NCBI GenBank assembly: GCA_016165875.1
Contig: JABBOT010000009.1
Location: 10,456,017 to 10,520,016, forward strand
Reading direction: 5' to 3'
DNA length: 64,000 bases
Origin: Acanthopleura granulata
Taxonomy: Eukaryota > Mollusca > Polyplacophora > Chitonida > Chitonidae
Of the stretch, positions 62,591-64,000 are shown piece by piece. How positions within the stretch are numbered: position 1 is the first letter of the stretch; the number at the start of each line of letters is the position of its first letter. Made by a program: the position numbers and the translations under genes. Under the pieces are notes generated by a model. It saw only the letters and a program-made list of their open reading frames with translations, did not search any database and was not told where the DNA came from.

Positions 62591-64000
62591 GTAAACAGAC
62601 TTTATTTCTCACAGTTAATGCTTTTAATATTTGATGATTTGCAGACATAAGTGAGATAGAAATGCTAAACATTTATGTGGTTTTATCATGAAGGCCACAT
62701 TGAAACATCTGAATCTGTATTTATGTCTGCAGATCCTCAAATATAGGAATGTTACCACCATTCTAAACAAATTTTGATAATTATAATAAGGCTTAGCTTC
62801 ACTGCTCAATTTTTTATTGGCTATACAATTAAATAATATTGGGGCCTCCATTGCTTAGTTGGTTAGCGCACTACTGCAAGGTAATGACCCAGGAGCCTCT
62901 CACCAATGCGGTCGCTGTGAGTTCAAGACCAGCTCATGCTGGCTTCGACTCCGGCCGCATGTAGGAAGGTCTGCCAGTAACCTGCAGAAGGTCATGGGTT
63001 TTCCCAAGGCTCTGGCCGGTTTCCTCCCGCCATAATGCTGGCCGTCGTCGTATAAGTGAAATATTCTTGAGTACGGCCTAAAACACCAATCAAATAAATA
63101 AATAAATAGTGCTGACATATTAAAAGTATTGCCTTACTTCAATGATGGGAGGAAACTAGGCAGAAGGCCAGCACTAGGACTGGCAGGATACAAGTTGAGA
63201 TAAATTTGTTGGATGACAGAATTAATGTTATTTCAGTTAGAAAGAACATAAAACCTCAAGCTTGATAGACAAATGAATAAAAAGACTGTAATGGTTTATA
63301 CAGAATTGTGACTTCAGGTCAGACTGGATTAGGCCATCATTAAATAATTGTTGAGGTCGACAGGGATAATGTTTTTTTTATTCTTGCTGTTAAAAGAGAT
63401 AGGGATTGTAAAGAAGGTAACATTTAGAGTAGGAACCTTTTCTGGAGAGACAGTGGGATTACTTCCAACAAATGTATTTTAATGATGGCCTTAGTATAAA
63501 AATTAATGGAAAAGGTCTTATAATAATGAAGTGACCATTTGAAGAAAGGCCTTTGAAAACTCTCTCTAAAACATGTTTTATTATTTTGTTAAATAAATTT
63601 TCACAGAATTAAATGTTTTCAAATGTACAAATTGTAAAAGGTGGGTTTATGGACCATACTGCACTGATGTCATATCACTGGGTTGCTATACATTGCCTGC
63701 ACTAGACAACATTTCTCCTGCAGTCATAAACTTGTGAGTAATAACAGCTGTTCCAACAATAAGGCTCTGTTTCATGTGAGAAAAACTTCTTTTGACGTCA
63801 CAGTAGCTGAAGACCAGTTACTTGTGTAACCTACCATTTATATCCATTTAGCTCTCTCTGAAAAAATTGTAACAAGCAAACGAAAGTATTGTAAAGCATG
63901 TAGTTTCAGCTGTCTATTTGATTACCTTCATTATTCACCTTTCTTTCACTTTAGGGCACATTTTACACAGCAATTCCAAAAGTTTAATAGATATTGTAAC
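62591..64000 (+). other. First intron of the ASPHD-like gene (to window end)
   Basis: Starts at the GTAAAC donor and holds the full-length SINE at 62841-63108. I scanned the remainder for the expected second ASPHD exon (VGGEP, FDDSF.H-type motifs) and found none. The next exon should lie beyond 64000. Confidence 0.55.
62841..63108 (+). repeat. Full-length tRNA-derived SINE
   Basis: Begins GGGGCCTCCATTGCTTAGTTGG. Box A-like TTGCTTAGTTGGTTAGCGC resembles the 5' half of a tRNA, and box B GTTCAAGAC is at 62921-62929. A conserved body follows (CCAGCTCATGCTGG, CATAATGCTGGCC, GTATAAGTGAAATATTC, AAAACACCAATC), ending in an AAAT-repeat tail. This is the most intact copy in the window and lies in the first intron of the ASPHD-like gene. 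It resembles mollusc V-SINEs such as RUDI from memory; this was not checked. Confidence 0.85.

Noticed and set aside
62850..62929. A genuine tRNA gene
   Set aside because: Box A-like and box B motifs are present but the sequence does not close into a full cloverleaf with acceptor pairing; it is the head of a SINE.
63958..64000. A possible second ASPHD exon after the pyrimidine-rich acceptor-like CACTTTAG at the window end
   Set aside because: The frame stays open for 14 codons but the residues (HILHSNSKSL) do not match the expected family sequence, and the piece is too short to judge.

Overview
The window is a piece of an invertebrate animal genome. It is AT-rich and intron-dense, with introns full of short interspersed repeats. 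A tRNA-headed SINE with an (AAAT)n tail occurs many times in both orientations. From family knowledge this SINE looks like the V-SINE type common in mollusc genomes, so a mollusc (or another lophotrochozoan) is the best guess. That taxonomic call is inference.

Almost the whole window (about 61.0 kb down to 1.9 kb, minus strand) is one gene: the orthologue of axonemal dynein heavy chain 10 (DNAH10), an inner-arm dynein motor subunit. I reconstructed 71 coding exons by following splice signals and matching each exon to the dynein heavy chain fold. The exon lengths add to 13,992 nt, an exact multiple of three. This gives a protein of about 4,663 residues with no internal stop or frame break. In order it has an acidic low-complexity N-terminal tail, a stem with a polyglutamine insertion, the linker, AAA1-AAA4 with all four P-loops intact, the coiled-coil stalk with the microtubule-binding tip, AAA5, AAA6 and the C-terminal domain. 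Seventy introns separate the exons. One is a GC-AG intron, and one donor site lies inside a 34-bp minisatellite.

At 61.04-61.83 kb lies a 789-bp intergenic region between two divergent start codons. It contains a perfect match to the RFX X-box consensus, which is typical of ciliary genes, beside ETS-like and NRF1-like motifs. On the plus strand (61.83 kb onward) is the first coding exon of an aspartate beta-hydroxylase domain-containing protein (ASPHD1/2 family). This is a type II membrane protein, cut by the window end after its first metal-ligand histidine motif. The last 1.4 kb is its first intron and carries a full-length SINE. The first 1.86 kb of the window is the 3' flank (UTR and downstream) of the dynein gene.

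I found no bacterial-type operon, CRISPR array, rRNA, standalone tRNA or toxin system. The noteworthy features are the regulatory region, the repeat-embedded splice donor, the polyQ insertion, the minisatellites and the dispersed repeat families.
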